A stretch of 64,000 nucleotides of DNA from DSNY01 sp964539745 (lineage in GTDB: Bacteria > Pseudomonadota > Gammaproteobacteria > Burkholderiales > Burkholderiaceae_F). The notes beneath the pieces were generated by a model that was not told where the DNA came from, searched no databases, and saw only the letters and a program-made list of their open reading frames with translations. This document shows positions 24,732 through 33,893 of this stretch, piece by piece. The number at the start of each line of letters is the position of its first letter. The stretch's first letter is position 1. A program made the position numbers and the translations under genes. The stretch covers positions 36,177 to 100,176 of the forward strand of contig CAZIJU010000003.1 of NCBI GenBank assembly GCA_964539745.1, written 5' to 3'.

Positions 24732-27386
24732 GTGACCAAGGTCAAACGCGGACTCGCAAGGGTTGACGAGGAGCTCGCGCCGACCGCCGAGTTGCAGCTC
24801 GGCGAGCCGCCGAGCGTTCTGCAGATCGCCAAGGACGCGGACCTCGGCGGCCGCACCACCGAGGGCTGGATCGGCGCCGTGATGATGGCGATCGGACTGG
24901 CGTGGGTCGCTTTCCAGCTCTGGTACGCCTCGCCGCTGCCCTTCGCGCTGGGCTGGGGCGTGTTCAACGACACCGAAGCGCGTTCGATCCATCTGGCAGC
25001 CGCACTGCTGCTCGGCTTTCTGGCCTTTCCTGCGCTGCGCAGCTCGCCGCGCGACCGCGTCCCGGCGCTCGACTGGATCTTCGCCGTGGTCGGCGCGGCC
25101 ACCGCGCTGTACCTGATCGTCTTCTACCGCGAACTGGCGCTGCGGCCGGGCAATCCGACCCAGCTCGACGTCGCGGTCGGCATCGCCGGCCTGCTGCTGC
25201 TGCTCGAAGCCACGCGGCGCGCGGTCGGCCTGCCGATGACGATCCTGGCGGTGGTGTTCCTCGCCTACGTGATGGCGGGGCCGCATCTGCCCGACGTCAT
25301 CGCGCACAAGGGCGCGTCGGTTCCGCGCGTCGTGTCGCACATGTGGATGGTGACCGAAGGCGTGTTCGGCATTGCGCTCGGCGTGTCCGTGAGCTTCATC
25401 TTCGTGTTCGTGCTGTTCGGCTCGCTGCTCGACCGCGCCGGCGGCGGTAACTACATGATGCAGGTGAGCTTCGCGCTGCTCGGCCACCTGCGCGGCGGAC
25501 CGGCCAAGGTAGCGGTCGTGTCGTCGGCGCTGAACGGCCTGATCTCCGGCTCCTCGGTCAGCAACGTCGTGTCGGGCGGCATCTTCACGATCCCGCTGAT
25601 GAAGCGTTCCGGCTACGGCGGGGTGAAGGCCGCGGCGATCGAAACCTCGTCGTCGGTCAACGGCCAGATCATGCCGCCGGTGATGGGCGCGGCGGCCTTT
25701 CTGATGGTCGAGTACGTCGGCATTCCGTACGCCGACATCGTCAAGCACGCATTCATCCCTGCGGTGATCAGCTACATCGCGCTGTTTTATATCGTGCATC
25801 TGGAGGCGCTGAAGCTCGGCCTGCAGCCGACCGCGCGCGAGCGCGTACGCACGATGCGCGATCGCGTCGTGTCCTGGGGGCTGGGCATTTCCGGCACGCT
25901 GGCCGCCTGCGCGGTCATCTACTACGTCGCGCTCGGCGCGAAGGCGCTGTTCGGCGACGGTGCACCGTACGTGCTGGGCTTGCTGTTGACGCTGCTGTAC
26001 GTCTACAGCGTTAGGGTCGCCGCGAAGCAGCCCGACCTGCCCAGCGAGATCGACGTCAAGAACCCGGTGCTGCCGCCGGCCTGGCCCACCGTCAAAGCGG
26101 GCCTGCATTTCCTGATCCCGATCGGCGTGCTGATCTGGTGTCTGATGGTCGAGGAGCTGTCGCCGGGGCTTTCGGCCTTCTACGGCGTGCTGACGCAAGT
26201 GCTGCTGATGGCGAGCCAGCGGCCGCTGATGGCCGCGTTCCGCCGCAGCGGTGATGTCGGCGCGCAGTTCGTCACGGGGCTGCGCGACATCGTCCACGGT
26301 TGCAATGAGGGCGCGCGCAACATGATCGGCATCGCGGTGGCGACCGGCTGCGCCGGCATCATCGTGGGCGCGATCACGCTGACGGGGCTCGGCCTGCGGA
26401 TGACCGACTTCGTCGAATTCGTCTCGCAGGGCAATGTGCTGGCGATGCTGCTGTTCACCGCGCTTGTCTGCCTGGTGCTCGGGCTGGGCGTGCCGACGAC
26501 CGCCAACTACATCCTGGTGGCGACACTGATGGCGCCGGTGATCGTCGAACTCGGCGCGCAATCCGGCGTGGTGATCCCGCTCGTCGCCGTTCACCTGTTC
26601 GTCTTCTACTACGGGATCATGGGCGACATCACGCCGCCGGTGGGGCTGGCGAGTTTCGCCGGTGCGGCGATCGCCAAAGAGAATCCGATCGCGGTCGGCA
26701 TCCAGGGCTCGGTGTACGGCCTGCGAACGGTCGTGCTTCCGTTCATCTGGATCTTCAATCCCGCGCTGTTGCTGATCGATGTGCACGGCTGGTTCGAGGC
26801 GCTGCTGGTGGCTTTCGCCTCGACCGTGGCTTCGTTGCTGTTCGCGGCGGCGACGATGGGCTGGTTGCGGATCCGCTGCCGCTGGTGGGAGGTGTTGCTG
26901 CTGCTGGCGGCCACCTTCGCGCTGTTCCGCCCGGACTGGTTCGCCGATTGGATCGCGCCGGAGTACACCGATGCGCCGGCTTCGAAGTTCTTCGAGGTCG
27001 CCGCACGGCTCGACGAAGGCGACCGGCTCGTGTTCGTGATCGCCGGGCAGACGCTCGAAGGCGAGCAGCGCAACAAGACGGTCGCGCTGCGCATGGGGCC
27101 GCGCGTCGACGACCCGAACCCGCTTGCGGCCGCGCGCAAGCGGCTCGCGGAGGCGGGCATGACCGTCTCCGGAATGGGCGAGATGCTGCAGGTGACCAAC
27201 GTGCGGTTCGGCAGCACCGCCGCCAAGGCGCGCATCGAGCCCGGCTTCGAGATCGTCGCCGTCAAGGTGCCGACCGACCGCATCAACGCGCACTGGTTCT
27301 ACATCCCCGGCCTGCTGCTCGCCGCGCTGATCTGGTGGCTGCAGGGGCTGCGGATGCGGCGCGAGGGCGCACCTGCGGTCGCATAG
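24732..27386 (+). CDS. fused TRAP transporter permease (DctQ-DctM) with DUF3394 tail
   Basis: 884 residues from a GTG preceded by AGGAG. A soluble N-terminus of about 45 residues leads into a small 4-helix DctQ-like part and a large DctM part with many membrane segments. Conserved TRAP motifs include SGSSVSNVVSGGIFTIPLMKR, SSVNGQIMPPVMGAAAFLM and LVLGLGVPTTANY. The last 170 residues after the membrane core (DEGDRLVFVIAGQTLEGEQ...) form the DUF3394 tail seen in TAXI-type fused permeases. It uses the sodium or proton gradient to import the ligand of the TAXI protein. It belongs to the same operon but is separated by hairpin repeats that may lower its expression relative to the binding protein. 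Confidence 0.93.
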   Translation: MTKVKRGLARVDEELAPTAELQLGEPPSVLQIAKDADLGGRTTEGWIGAVMMAIGLAWVAFQLWYASPLPFALGWGVFNDTEARSIHLAAALLLGFLAFPALRSSPRDRVPALDWIFAVVGAATALYLIVFYRELALRPGNPTQLDVAVGIAGLLLLLEATRRAVGLPMTILAVVFLAYVMAGPHLPDVIAHKGASVPRVVSHMWMVTEGVFGIALGVSVSFIFVFVLFGSLLDRAGGGNYMMQVSFALLGHLRGGPAKVAVVSSALNGLISGSSVSNVVSGGIFTIPLMKRSGYGGVKAAAIETSSSVNGQIMPPVMGAAAFLMVEYVGIPYADIVKHAFIPAVISYIALFYIVHLEALKLGLQPTARERVRTMRDRVVSWGLGISGTLAACAVIYYVALGAKALFGDGAPYVLGLLLTLLYVYSVRVAAKQPDLPSEIDVKNPVLPPAWPTVKAGLHFLIPIGVLIWCLMVEELSPGLSAFYGVLTQVLLMASQRPLMAAFRRSGDVGAQFVTGLRDIVHGCNEGARNMIGIAVATGCAGIIVGAITLTGLGLRMTDFVEFVSQGNVLAMLLFTALVCLVLGLGVPTTANYILVATLMAPVIVELGAQSGVVIPLVAVHLFVFYYGIMGDITPPVGLASFAGAAIAKENPIAVGIQGSVYGLRTVVLPFIWIFNPALLLIDVHGWFEALLVAFASTVASLLFAAATMGWLRIRCRWWEVLLLLAATFALFRPDWFADWIAPEYTDAPASKFFEVAARLDEGDRLVFVIAGQTLEGEQRNKTVALRMGPRVDDPNPLAAARKRLAEAGMTVSGMGEMLQVTNVRFGSTAAKARIEPGFEIVAVKVPTDRINAHWFYIPGLLLAALIWWLQGLRMRREGAPAVA

Positions 27387-27437
27387 CCACCCTCTTGGCG
27401 CGGTTGAACGCCGCCGGCACGCACCCATCTCGCGCGC

Positions 27438-28463
27438 ATGGGTGCCCGCCCTCTGTTCGTCGCGGCCGGCGAACCGGCCGCCGCGCCGCCGCCTCCGCCG
27501 CGGCCCGCGGACGACACCGCGCTGCTCGATGCGTATTCGCGCACGATCGTCGACGTGGTCGAACGCGTCGGTCCCGCGGTCGGTTACGTGGCGGTCAGGC
27601 GCTCGCTGCGCGACCGCGCCGGACGCGCGCGCGAGGCGGTCGGGGCGGGTTCCGGGTTCGCGTTTACGCCCGACGGCCATCTGCTGACCAACAGCCACGT
27701 GGTGCACGGCGCCAGCGCGCTGCGCGTGAGCTTCCCCGACGGCCGCGAATTCGACGCAGATTGCGTCGGCGACGATCCGGACACAGATCTGGCGGTGATC
27801 CGCGTGGGCGCGAACGACCTGCCGGTCGCGCGGCTCGGCACTTCGCGCGCGCTGCGGCCGGGGCAGATCGCGGTGGCGATCGGCAACCCGCTCGGCTTCC
27901 AGAACAGCGTGACCGCCGGCGTGATCTCCGCGCTCGGCCGCTCGCTGCGCGCGCAGACCGGACGGCTGATCGACGACGTGATCCAGACCGACGCCGCGCT
28001 CAATCCGGGCAACTCGGGTGGCCCGCTGTGCAACTCCGCCGGCGAAGTGATCGGCGTCAACACCGCGATCATTCCCGGCGCGCAGGCGATCTGCTTTGCC
28101 ACCGGCATCGACACCGCGCGCTGGGTCGTGCAACAGCTTTTCGCGCACGGCCGCGTGCGGCGCGCCTGGCTCGGGGTGGCCGGCGCCACCGCACCGATCG
28201 ATCGCCGGGTCCAGCGCACGCTGAACCTCTCGCAGGCGAGCGGCGTGCGCGTGCTCGAAGTGCAGAAAGCGAGCCCCGCGCGGCTGGCCGGTGTCGAGGA
28301 AGGCGATCTGATCGTCGGCCTGGACGGCACGCCGGTCACCGGCATCGACACGCTGCAGCGGCTGCTCGATGCCAGCCGCGTCGACAAGCTGTGCGTGCTG
28401 CGGCTCGTGCGCCGCGGCCGCCTGCTGCATCTGACGCTTGCGCCGCGCGAACGCGAGCGGTAG
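27438..28463 (+). CDS. HtrA/DegQ-like trypsin-fold protease with one PDZ domain, no signal peptide
   Basis: 341 residues. The catalytic triad is His87 (TNSHVV), Asp117 (TDLAV) and Ser193 (NPGNSGGPL). A single PDZ domain follows (about 245-330; VQKASPARLAGVEEGDLIVGLDG). DegP/Q relatives are periplasmic, but here the N-terminus is Pro/Ala-rich without a hydrophobic signal, and an in-frame stop at 27405-27407 excludes a longer upstream start. It may act in the cytoplasm. It begins 51 nt after the TRAP permease and could share its transcript. Confidence 0.88.
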   Translation: MGARPLFVAAGEPAAAPPPPPRPADDTALLDAYSRTIVDVVERVGPAVGYVAVRRSLRDRAGRAREAVGAGSGFAFTPDGHLLTNSHVVHGASALRVSFPDGREFDADCVGDDPDTDLAVIRVGANDLPVARLGTSRALRPGQIAVAIGNPLGFQNSVTAGVISALGRSLRAQTGRLIDDVIQTDAALNPGNSGGPLCNSAGEVIGVNTAIIPGAQAICFATGIDTARWVVQQLFAHGRVRRAWLGVAGATAPIDRRVQRTLNLSQASGVRVLEVQKASPARLAGVEEGDLIVGLDGTPVTGIDTLQRLLDASRVDKLCVLRLVRRGRLLHLTLAPRERER

Positions 28464-28479
28464 CGGACGAGCGACCCGG

Positions 28480-31400
28480 TTACGCCTGCGCGGTGCGCTG
28501 CATGAGCGCGGCGACAACGACCTGAGCGTCGGCAAGGTCGGCCGCATCGGCGTCTTCCTGCAGCGCGCGCAAGGTCGATACGAAGGCCTCGCGCCCGGCC
28601 GGCGGATCGATGGCGAGCGGCCGCGGTTCGGGCAGCCGGCACAGCGATGCGGTGCTGCGCACTTCGAAGAGCCCGGCCTGCTGTTGCCGCGCGATCTCGA
28701 GCGCGTTGCGCAGCGCGTTTGCGGCGCCGGCCATATCGCCCGTGCGCGCGAGGATCTCGCCCTGCTGGCGCCGCATCTCGGCGAGGTAGAAGCGCTCTCC
28801 CGTGCGCTCGATCAGCGCAAAGCCGCGTTCGAGCGCGGCGAGCGCGTCGTCGAAGCGGCCGCAGTCGGCAAGGCCTTCGGCGTACAACGCGAGGCCGAAC
28901 GGCTGATAGGCGATCGCCTCCATCGCCCGATGCGCATCGATGCCGGCGACGATCTCGGCGAGACCCGCGTCCCGTTCACCGTTGCGGACCCGGGAGGCGC
29001 CGCGCACCATCTGTGAGACGCCGATCCAGGTGGCGAATCCCTGTTCGCGCGCGAACTGCAGCGACTCGGTGGCGTACTGCAGGGCCGGGTGTACGCGGCG
29101 CTGGATATGGCAGACGGCGGCGAGGTAACACAGCGAGAAGTTGACGGTGTGCAGGCCGCCCAGCGAACGCGAGTGCGCCAACCCTTGCTCGGCCGCTCGC
29201 AAGCCGTCGCCCGGCCGGCCGAGCAGCGTCAGCGTCAACGCCAGATAGCACAGCCCGGTCGATTTCTGATCCTGTACGTACAGCACCTGCTTGTTCTGTG
29301 GCGCCGCGTGCCGCTCGTACAGCGTCAATGCCTCGTCCAGGTGTTCGCGCGCCGCCGCGAGTGCGCCGGTCAGGAACAGCGTGCCGCCGAGCAGCAGATG
29401 CCCCATCACGAACGGCGGATGCGACGACTGCTGCGCCGCGCGCGCCAGGCACTCGCCGGCCAGCGCCTTGCAGCGGTCGAAATGCGCCCGCGTGATCTCG
29501 ACCGAACCGACGCCCGACAGCACGGAAAAGATCTCCGGCGCATCGCCCAGCTCGCGGCAAAGCTGCAGCGCCGCGTCGTAGGCGCGCGCGCATTCCTCCG
29601 ATGAGAATCCGCGGTACTCGGCGTTCACGCCGCCGAGCGTCAGGTGCACGCGCAGCTCCTGCTGCAGACGGGCGCGCGACGGGGGTTGTGTGGCCAGCAG
29701 CCGCAGCGCCGACTCCAACTGCGCGATCGCCTCGACGAATCCCGAGCGCTTGGCCGAAAGCTTCGCCGCCTTGACCAGAGACTCGACCGCGCGCTCGACA
29801 TCGCGGGCCGCCTCGAAGTGGTAGGCGAGCACTTCCGGGTGCGCTTCCGCCGTGTCCGGGAACGATTCGAGAAGCACGCGGGCGACGCACGCGTGCCACG
29901 CGACCTGCGCCTTCTTCAGCAGGCTCGCATACGCGGCGTCGCGCACCAGCGCGTGCTTGAACGCATACGACGGCCCCGCGCCCGAGCGGCGGCTCAGCAG
30001 CAAGCCCGAGTCGACGAGCCGGTAAAGCGCCTCGCGCAACTCGTCCGCGGGCAGCTCGGCGACCTGGGCGAGCAGCTCGTGCGAAAACTCGCGGCCGATG
30101 ACGGCGCCGATCTGCGCGACGGCTTTCGCGGAGTCCAAGCGGTCGAGGCGCGCCATCAGCGCATCGGTCAGCGTCGCCGGGATCGCGAATGCGGCGCGCG
30201 GCGCCGCCGCGCCGGACGCCTGCTGCGTGGCCGACATCTCGATCAGGTCGCGCGTCAGATCCTCGATGAACAGCGGCAGGCCGTCGGTCTGGTCGGCGAT
30301 CTGCCCGATCGCCGCCGGCGGCAGAGCGCGATCGCCGCAGATCAGCTCGATCATCCGGATCGAGTCGCGCCGCTCCAGCGCGGCGAGATTCATCCGGATC
30401 AGGCCCGGGCGGCCGAAGCGGAACTCGGGCCGGGCCGTCAGCAGCATCAGGATCGGCAGGCGCTGCACGCTGTCGACGATCAATCCGACCAGCTCGTCGG
30501 TCGACGGATCGATCCAGTGCAGGTCCTCGACCACGATCAGCACCGGCCGTTGCGCCGCGTTGAGCTCCAGTCCGCGCAGCAGCACTTCGAACAGGCGCTG
30601 CTTGTGCCGCTGCGGCGACATGTTCAGCGCCGGGTACCGGCCCTCGTAGCGGATCGACAGCAGTTGCGCGAACAGCGGCACGGTTTCGGCATCGTCGGCC
30701 GCTTCGCGGAACAGCCGCGCGAGCTTGCCCAGCTTGGTGCCGTCGTCGTCGGCGTCGGCGATGTTCGCGGCGCGGACGAGATGGTTGATCAGCGGCGCGA
30801 GCGGACTGCTCTGCAGGTGCGGCGCGCAGTAGTACCGCAGACGCAGGCAGTCGGGCTCGACGATCTGCGCGGCCACCTCTGCGACGAGGCGCGACTTGCC
30901 GACCCCCGGTTCGCTCGCCAGCAGCACCGCGTTGCCGCGCCCTGCGCGCGCCTGCTCCCACAGTCGCCGCAATTCCTGCAGCTCGCGCTCGCGGTCGACG
31001 AGCGGCGTCAGCGTCGCGGCGCGTAGCGCCTGGAAGCGGCTGCGCACCGTGCTTGCGCCGAGGACCTGCCAGGCCTGTACGGGTCCGTCGAAACCTTTCA
31101 GTTCGTGCCGGCCGAGGTCCCTGTACTCGAAGATGCCGCCGGCGAGCCGGCGCGTCGTGTCGGACACCACGACCATGCGCGGCCCCGCCAGCGCCTGCAG
31201 CCGGGCGGCGAGATTCAACGCACCGCCGACCGCCGAGATGCCGGCGTCCACGCCGAGCGGCGCAGGCTGCGCTGCCGCGTCCACGACGTTGCCGACGACG
31301 ACCACGCCGGTCGCGATGCCGATGTGCACTTGCGAGCCAGGTCCCGCCGGCTCGGATGCCGCGAGCGCGAGCGCCGCCCGGATTGCGCGCTCGGCGTCGT

Positions 31401-31626
31401 CTTCGTGCGCGCGCGGGTAGCCGAAGTACGCGAGCAGACCGTCGCCGACGTACTGCGCGACGATGCCGCCATGGCGCACGACGAGGTCGGCGCAGCGGCG
31501 GCGATACGCCTGGACGACCTCGGCCAACTCCTCGGCGTCGAGCCGCTGCGCCAGCGAAGACCAACCCACCAGATCGCACAGCATCACGCTGAGCTGGCGG
31601 CGTTCGGGCGGCTGTGGGCTGCTCAT
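28480..31626 (-). CDS. class III nucleotide cyclase - AAA ATPase - TPR signalling protein
   Basis: 1048 residues. The cyclase domain (about 10-185) has metal-binding Asp18 (LCDLVGW) and the second metal Asp in QYVGDGLLAYFGYP. As in other cyclase-AAA-TPR proteins, Gln replaces the usual purine-selecting Lys before this motif. The transition-state residues lie in GGALNLAARLQ. A STAND-type ATPase follows (Walker A ASEPGVGKSRLV; Walker B VLIVVEDLHWIDPSTDE), then a long TPR region. Such proteins are thought to make cAMP or cGMP in response to a signal sensed by the ATPase/TPR part. Its ATG overlaps the P450 stop (ATGA), so the two are translationally coupled. A Crp/Fnr regulator lies at the head of the same strand. 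Confidence 0.9.
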   Translation of the reverse strand: MSSPQPPERRQLSVMLCDLVGWSSLAQRLDAEELAEVVQAYRRRCADLVVRHGGIVAQYVGDGLLAYFGYPRAHEDDAERAIRAALALAASEPAGPGSQVHIGIATGVVVVGNVVDAAAQPAPLGVDAGISAVGGALNLAARLQALAGPRMVVVSDTTRRLAGGIFEYRDLGRHELKGFDGPVQAWQVLGASTVRSRFQALRAATLTPLVDRERELQELRRLWEQARAGRGNAVLLASEPGVGKSRLVAEVAAQIVEPDCLRLRYYCAPHLQSSPLAPLINHLVRAANIADADDDGTKLGKLARLFREAADDAETVPLFAQLLSIRYEGRYPALNMSPQRHKQRLFEVLLRGLELNAAQRPVLIVVEDLHWIDPSTDELVGLIVDSVQRLPILMLLTARPEFRFGRPGLIRMNLAALERRDSIRMIELICGDRALPPAAIGQIADQTDGLPLFIEDLTRDLIEMSATQQASGAAAPRAAFAIPATLTDALMARLDRLDSAKAVAQIGAVIGREFSHELLAQVAELPADELREALYRLVDSGLLLSRRSGAGPSYAFKHALVRDAAYASLLKKAQVAWHACVARVLLESFPDTAEAHPEVLAYHFEAARDVERAVESLVKAAKLSAKRSGFVEAIAQLESALRLLATQPPSRARLQQELRVHLTLGGVNAEYRGFSSEECARAYDAALQLCRELGDAPEIFSVLSGVGSVEITRAHFDRCKALAGECLARAAQQSSHPPFVMGHLLLGGTLFLTGALAAAREHLDEALTLYERHAAPQNKQVLYVQDQKSTGLCYLALTLTLLGRPGDGLRAAEQGLAHSRSLGGLHTVNFSLCYLAAVCHIQRRVHPALQYATESLQFAREQGFATWIGVSQMVRGASRVRNGERDAGLAEIVAGIDAHRAMEAIAYQPFGLALYAEGLADCGRFDDALAALERGFALIERTGERFYLAEMRRQQGEILARTGDMAGAANALRNALEIARQQQAGLFEVRSTASLCRLPEPRPLAIDPPAGREAFVSTLRALQEDADAADLADAQVVVAALMQRTAQA

Positions 31627-32978
31627 GGTGCCGGTACGCCTGCGGCGAGTGCGCGCAGCTCGATGCCGAAGTGATCGAACGCGTAGGGGATTCGGTCCGG
31701 CCGTAACGAGGGCCGGACGAGTTCGAACCGGAAGCGCCTGAACAGCGCAGCGAGCGTCGCTTTGAGCAGGAACAGCGCGACGAACTGACCAGCGCAGCGC
31801 TGCGGGCCCGCGCTGAACACGTACACGGGAGGCGAGCCGCCGCGATTCGCGTCCGGGGCGAACCGGTTCGCCGCCGCACCGAACACCTGCGCGTCGCGGT
31901 GATACACGCCGGCGAGCATTAGCAACTGCTGCTCGGCCTTGATCGCGATCGCCTCGCGCAGGGCGAAGTCCCTCGTCGCGCGGCGCAGCAGCAGCGGCAC
32001 CGGCGTCCACAACCGCAACTGCTCGCCGATGCACGCCTCCAGCAAGGGCAGCGCGCCGGGTGCGGTCTCGGGCGACTGCGCGATCTCGCGGCGAACGCGA
32101 TCATGCACGTCCGGATGGATCGCGATCAGCGCCAGCGTGCGCGCGACGTGCAGTTCGAGTGCGTCCTTCAGGACGAAGAACCAGAAGCCGACCTGGCTCG
32201 GCACGCAGGTCGACGGCGTCGTGCGGCCTTCGTCCTGCAACCGGGCCGCCCGCTGCAGCAGGCAGGCTTCCGGCGCGGCAGCGCGGTTCGCGCCGTCCGG
32301 CGGCGAGCGGTGCCGCTGCAGCAAGCGTTCGATCTCGCCGTAGAACGCGGCAAAGTCGCGCGGGCGTCGCAGCAGGACGTTGCTCGCGGCGGCCATGCGC
32401 GCCAGTTGCGCCGACAGGTCGGGCCGTACCTGGCCGGTTCCGAGGATTGCTTCGTGCGAAATGCGCAGCGCAAGCCGCTGGAAGTCCGGCCAGCGCAGGC
32501 GGCACTCGCCGCCGGACATCGACTGCGCGACCGCGCGGAAGGCGATGCCCCGGAGTGTCTCCGCGGCGGGCAGCGGCCGCGCGAAGCCCAGCACGTCCTC
32601 GTTGAACCGCCTGCGGCCAGCCCAGCCGTCGCCGCTCGAGATCACCAGCGCGTCGGGAACGAAGCGCGACAGCGCCGTTCTCTTGAGCCAGGGGTCGGCG
32701 GCGTTGTCGCGCGAGTTCAGCACCGCGTCGATGCTGTCGCGGTCCAGCACGAGCAGCGTTCGCGCGAACGGAAACCACAACCACAGATGCCCGCAGCCGT
32801 ACTTGCGTTGCAGGCCGGCGACGAAGCGCACGGCCAGGCGCGCCAAGTCCCAGCGCGCAAACCAAGCCAGGACGAACCGGTTCGGCGCCACCAGCCCGAG
32901 CAGACTGGCAGGCAGCGTGACCAGCGCGTGGAAACGCACCGCGTCCCACCATGACATCGCCTTCGACTCGAGCCTCAT
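31623..32978 (-). CDS. cytochrome P450 with atypical I-helix
   Basis: 451 residues. The haem-binding loop is FSAGPQRCAGQF, with the Cys ligand, and the K-helix ExxR lies in GEQLRLW. In the I-helix the usual A/GGx(D/E)T pair is not present: counting back from IHPDV places VLKDAL there, so an acid is kept but the oxygen-activating Thr is Ala. P450s lacking this Thr often use peroxide or do rearrangements rather than classical monooxygenation. The N-terminus has a hydrophobic stretch (HALVTLPASLLGLV) that could touch the membrane. The ATG at 32978 is preceded by GGCGGAG. No ferredoxin partner is adjacent. The gene is coupled to the cyclase downstream. Confidence 0.85.
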   Translation of the reverse strand: MRLESKAMSWWDAVRFHALVTLPASLLGLVAPNRFVLAWFARWDLARLAVRFVAGLQRKYGCGHLWLWFPFARTLLVLDRDSIDAVLNSRDNAADPWLKRTALSRFVPDALVISSGDGWAGRRRFNEDVLGFARPLPAAETLRGIAFRAVAQSMSGGECRLRWPDFQRLALRISHEAILGTGQVRPDLSAQLARMAAASNVLLRRPRDFAAFYGEIERLLQRHRSPPDGANRAAAPEACLLQRAARLQDEGRTTPSTCVPSQVGFWFFVLKDALELHVARTLALIAIHPDVHDRVRREIAQSPETAPGALPLLEACIGEQLRLWTPVPLLLRRATRDFALREAIAIKAEQQLLMLAGVYHRDAQVFGAAANRFAPDANRGGSPPVYVFSAGPQRCAGQFVALFLLKATLAALFRRFRFELVRPSLRPDRIPYAFDHFGIELRALAAGVPAP

Positions 32979-33041
32979 GCGCGCTCCGCCTTCGCCCGCT
33001 GCCGGCCATGATCGTCCAACCGCCGGTGGCTGCAACGCATT

Positions 33042-33728
33042 TCAGGCGGCAGCGCGCACTTCGTCGACCAGTCGCCCGAGGCGGGCCACGTCCAGCACGA
33101 CGAGCGCGCGGCGATCCTTCGCGAGCAGACCCGCCTTGACCAGCGCCGACAGCTCGCGCGTCACCTGCTCCCGGTACGTGCTCACCTGGCTCGCGATGTC
33201 GGTATGCGGCGGCGCCGGCTCGATGCGCGCCGTGTTGTCGCGAATCCCGGCGGCGCGCGCCAAGCGCAGCAGCTCGGCATGGATGCGGTTCTGCACGCCG
33301 AGCGTGCTGAGGTCGATGACGCGCTCCGACAGCCCGCGCACCAGCGCGGCCAGGCGGCGCAGGACGCGGCCGGCGACCACGGGTTGCTCGTGCAGCAGGC
33401 GCGCGAACGCCGCCGGCGTCATCGACGCGACCAACGTGCTGTCCAGCGCAATGACGTCGACCGAACGCGGCAGGCCGTCGATGGCGGCGACTTCGCCGAG
33501 GAAATCGCCCGCCTGCTGATCGCGGAACGTGACCTGCCGGCCCGAGCGCGAATAGGTGGTCGCGCGCACGCGGCCGGCGATGACGAAGTGCACGCTGCGA
33601 TCGTCGGCATCGCGCGCAATGATGCGCTGGCCGCCGGCGTAGTTGCGCCAGACGCATTCGCGCGCAAGCGCGGCGAGCACGGCGTCGGACAGCCCTTCGA
33701 GCAGCGCGATCCTTCGCAAGCCGAGCAT
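33042..33728 (-). CDS. Crp/Fnr-family transcriptional regulator
   Basis: 228 residues from ATG 33728, which follows AAGGAAG; further in-frame starts lie at 33749 and 33788. The cNMP-binding beta barrel (about 8-120) contains GEVAAIDGLPRSVDVIA, matching the CRP phosphate-binding cassette (GExxxxxxxPRxxxV), so it may really bind a cyclic nucleotide. There is no Fnr-type N-terminal Cys set. A long C-helix and a winged helix-turn-helix (DIASQVSTYREQVTRELSALVKAGLL) follow. It sits 63 nt upstream of the P450 and is divergent from the exported protein gene. Confidence 0.92.
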   Translation of the reverse strand: MLGLRRIALLEGLSDAVLAALARECVWRNYAGGQRIIARDADDRSVHFVIAGRVRATTYSRSGRQVTFRDQQAGDFLGEVAAIDGLPRSVDVIALDSTLVASMTPAAFARLLHEQPVVAGRVLRRLAALVRGLSERVIDLSTLGVQNRIHAELLRLARAAGIRDNTARIEPAPPHTDIASQVSTYREQVTRELSALVKAGLLAKDRRALVVLDVARLGRLVDEVRAAA

Positions 33729-33805
33729 CGACGCTTCCTTGCCTGCCATCCCGCTGCCCCAGTCGTTGCGCGCTCTCGCGACGTCCATGGCCGATGCGCT
33801 CACGC

Positions 33806-33819
33806 GTGCGTAAACGCAC
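33806..33819. promoter_or_regulatory. candidate Crp/Fnr-type operator
   Basis: GTGCG-taaa-CGCAC is a perfect 5-4-5 inverted repeat, the spacing used by Fnr-type sites. It lies between the divergent Crp/Fnr gene and the exported-protein gene. Autoregulation and control of the divergent gene are plausible but inferred. Confidence 0.35.
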
Positions 33820-33893
33820 TTACCGGCACGCCTCGGCTCCCTAACGTTCGCACACACCAGCAAAGCGCTGGTTCACTCACGGAGGGAAAGCCT

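Noticed and set aside
24228..28547. 1439-codon minus-strand frame
   Set aside because: It runs through the 100-N gap and is antisense to the TRAP permease and protease genes; His/Asp/Arg-rich, no domains.
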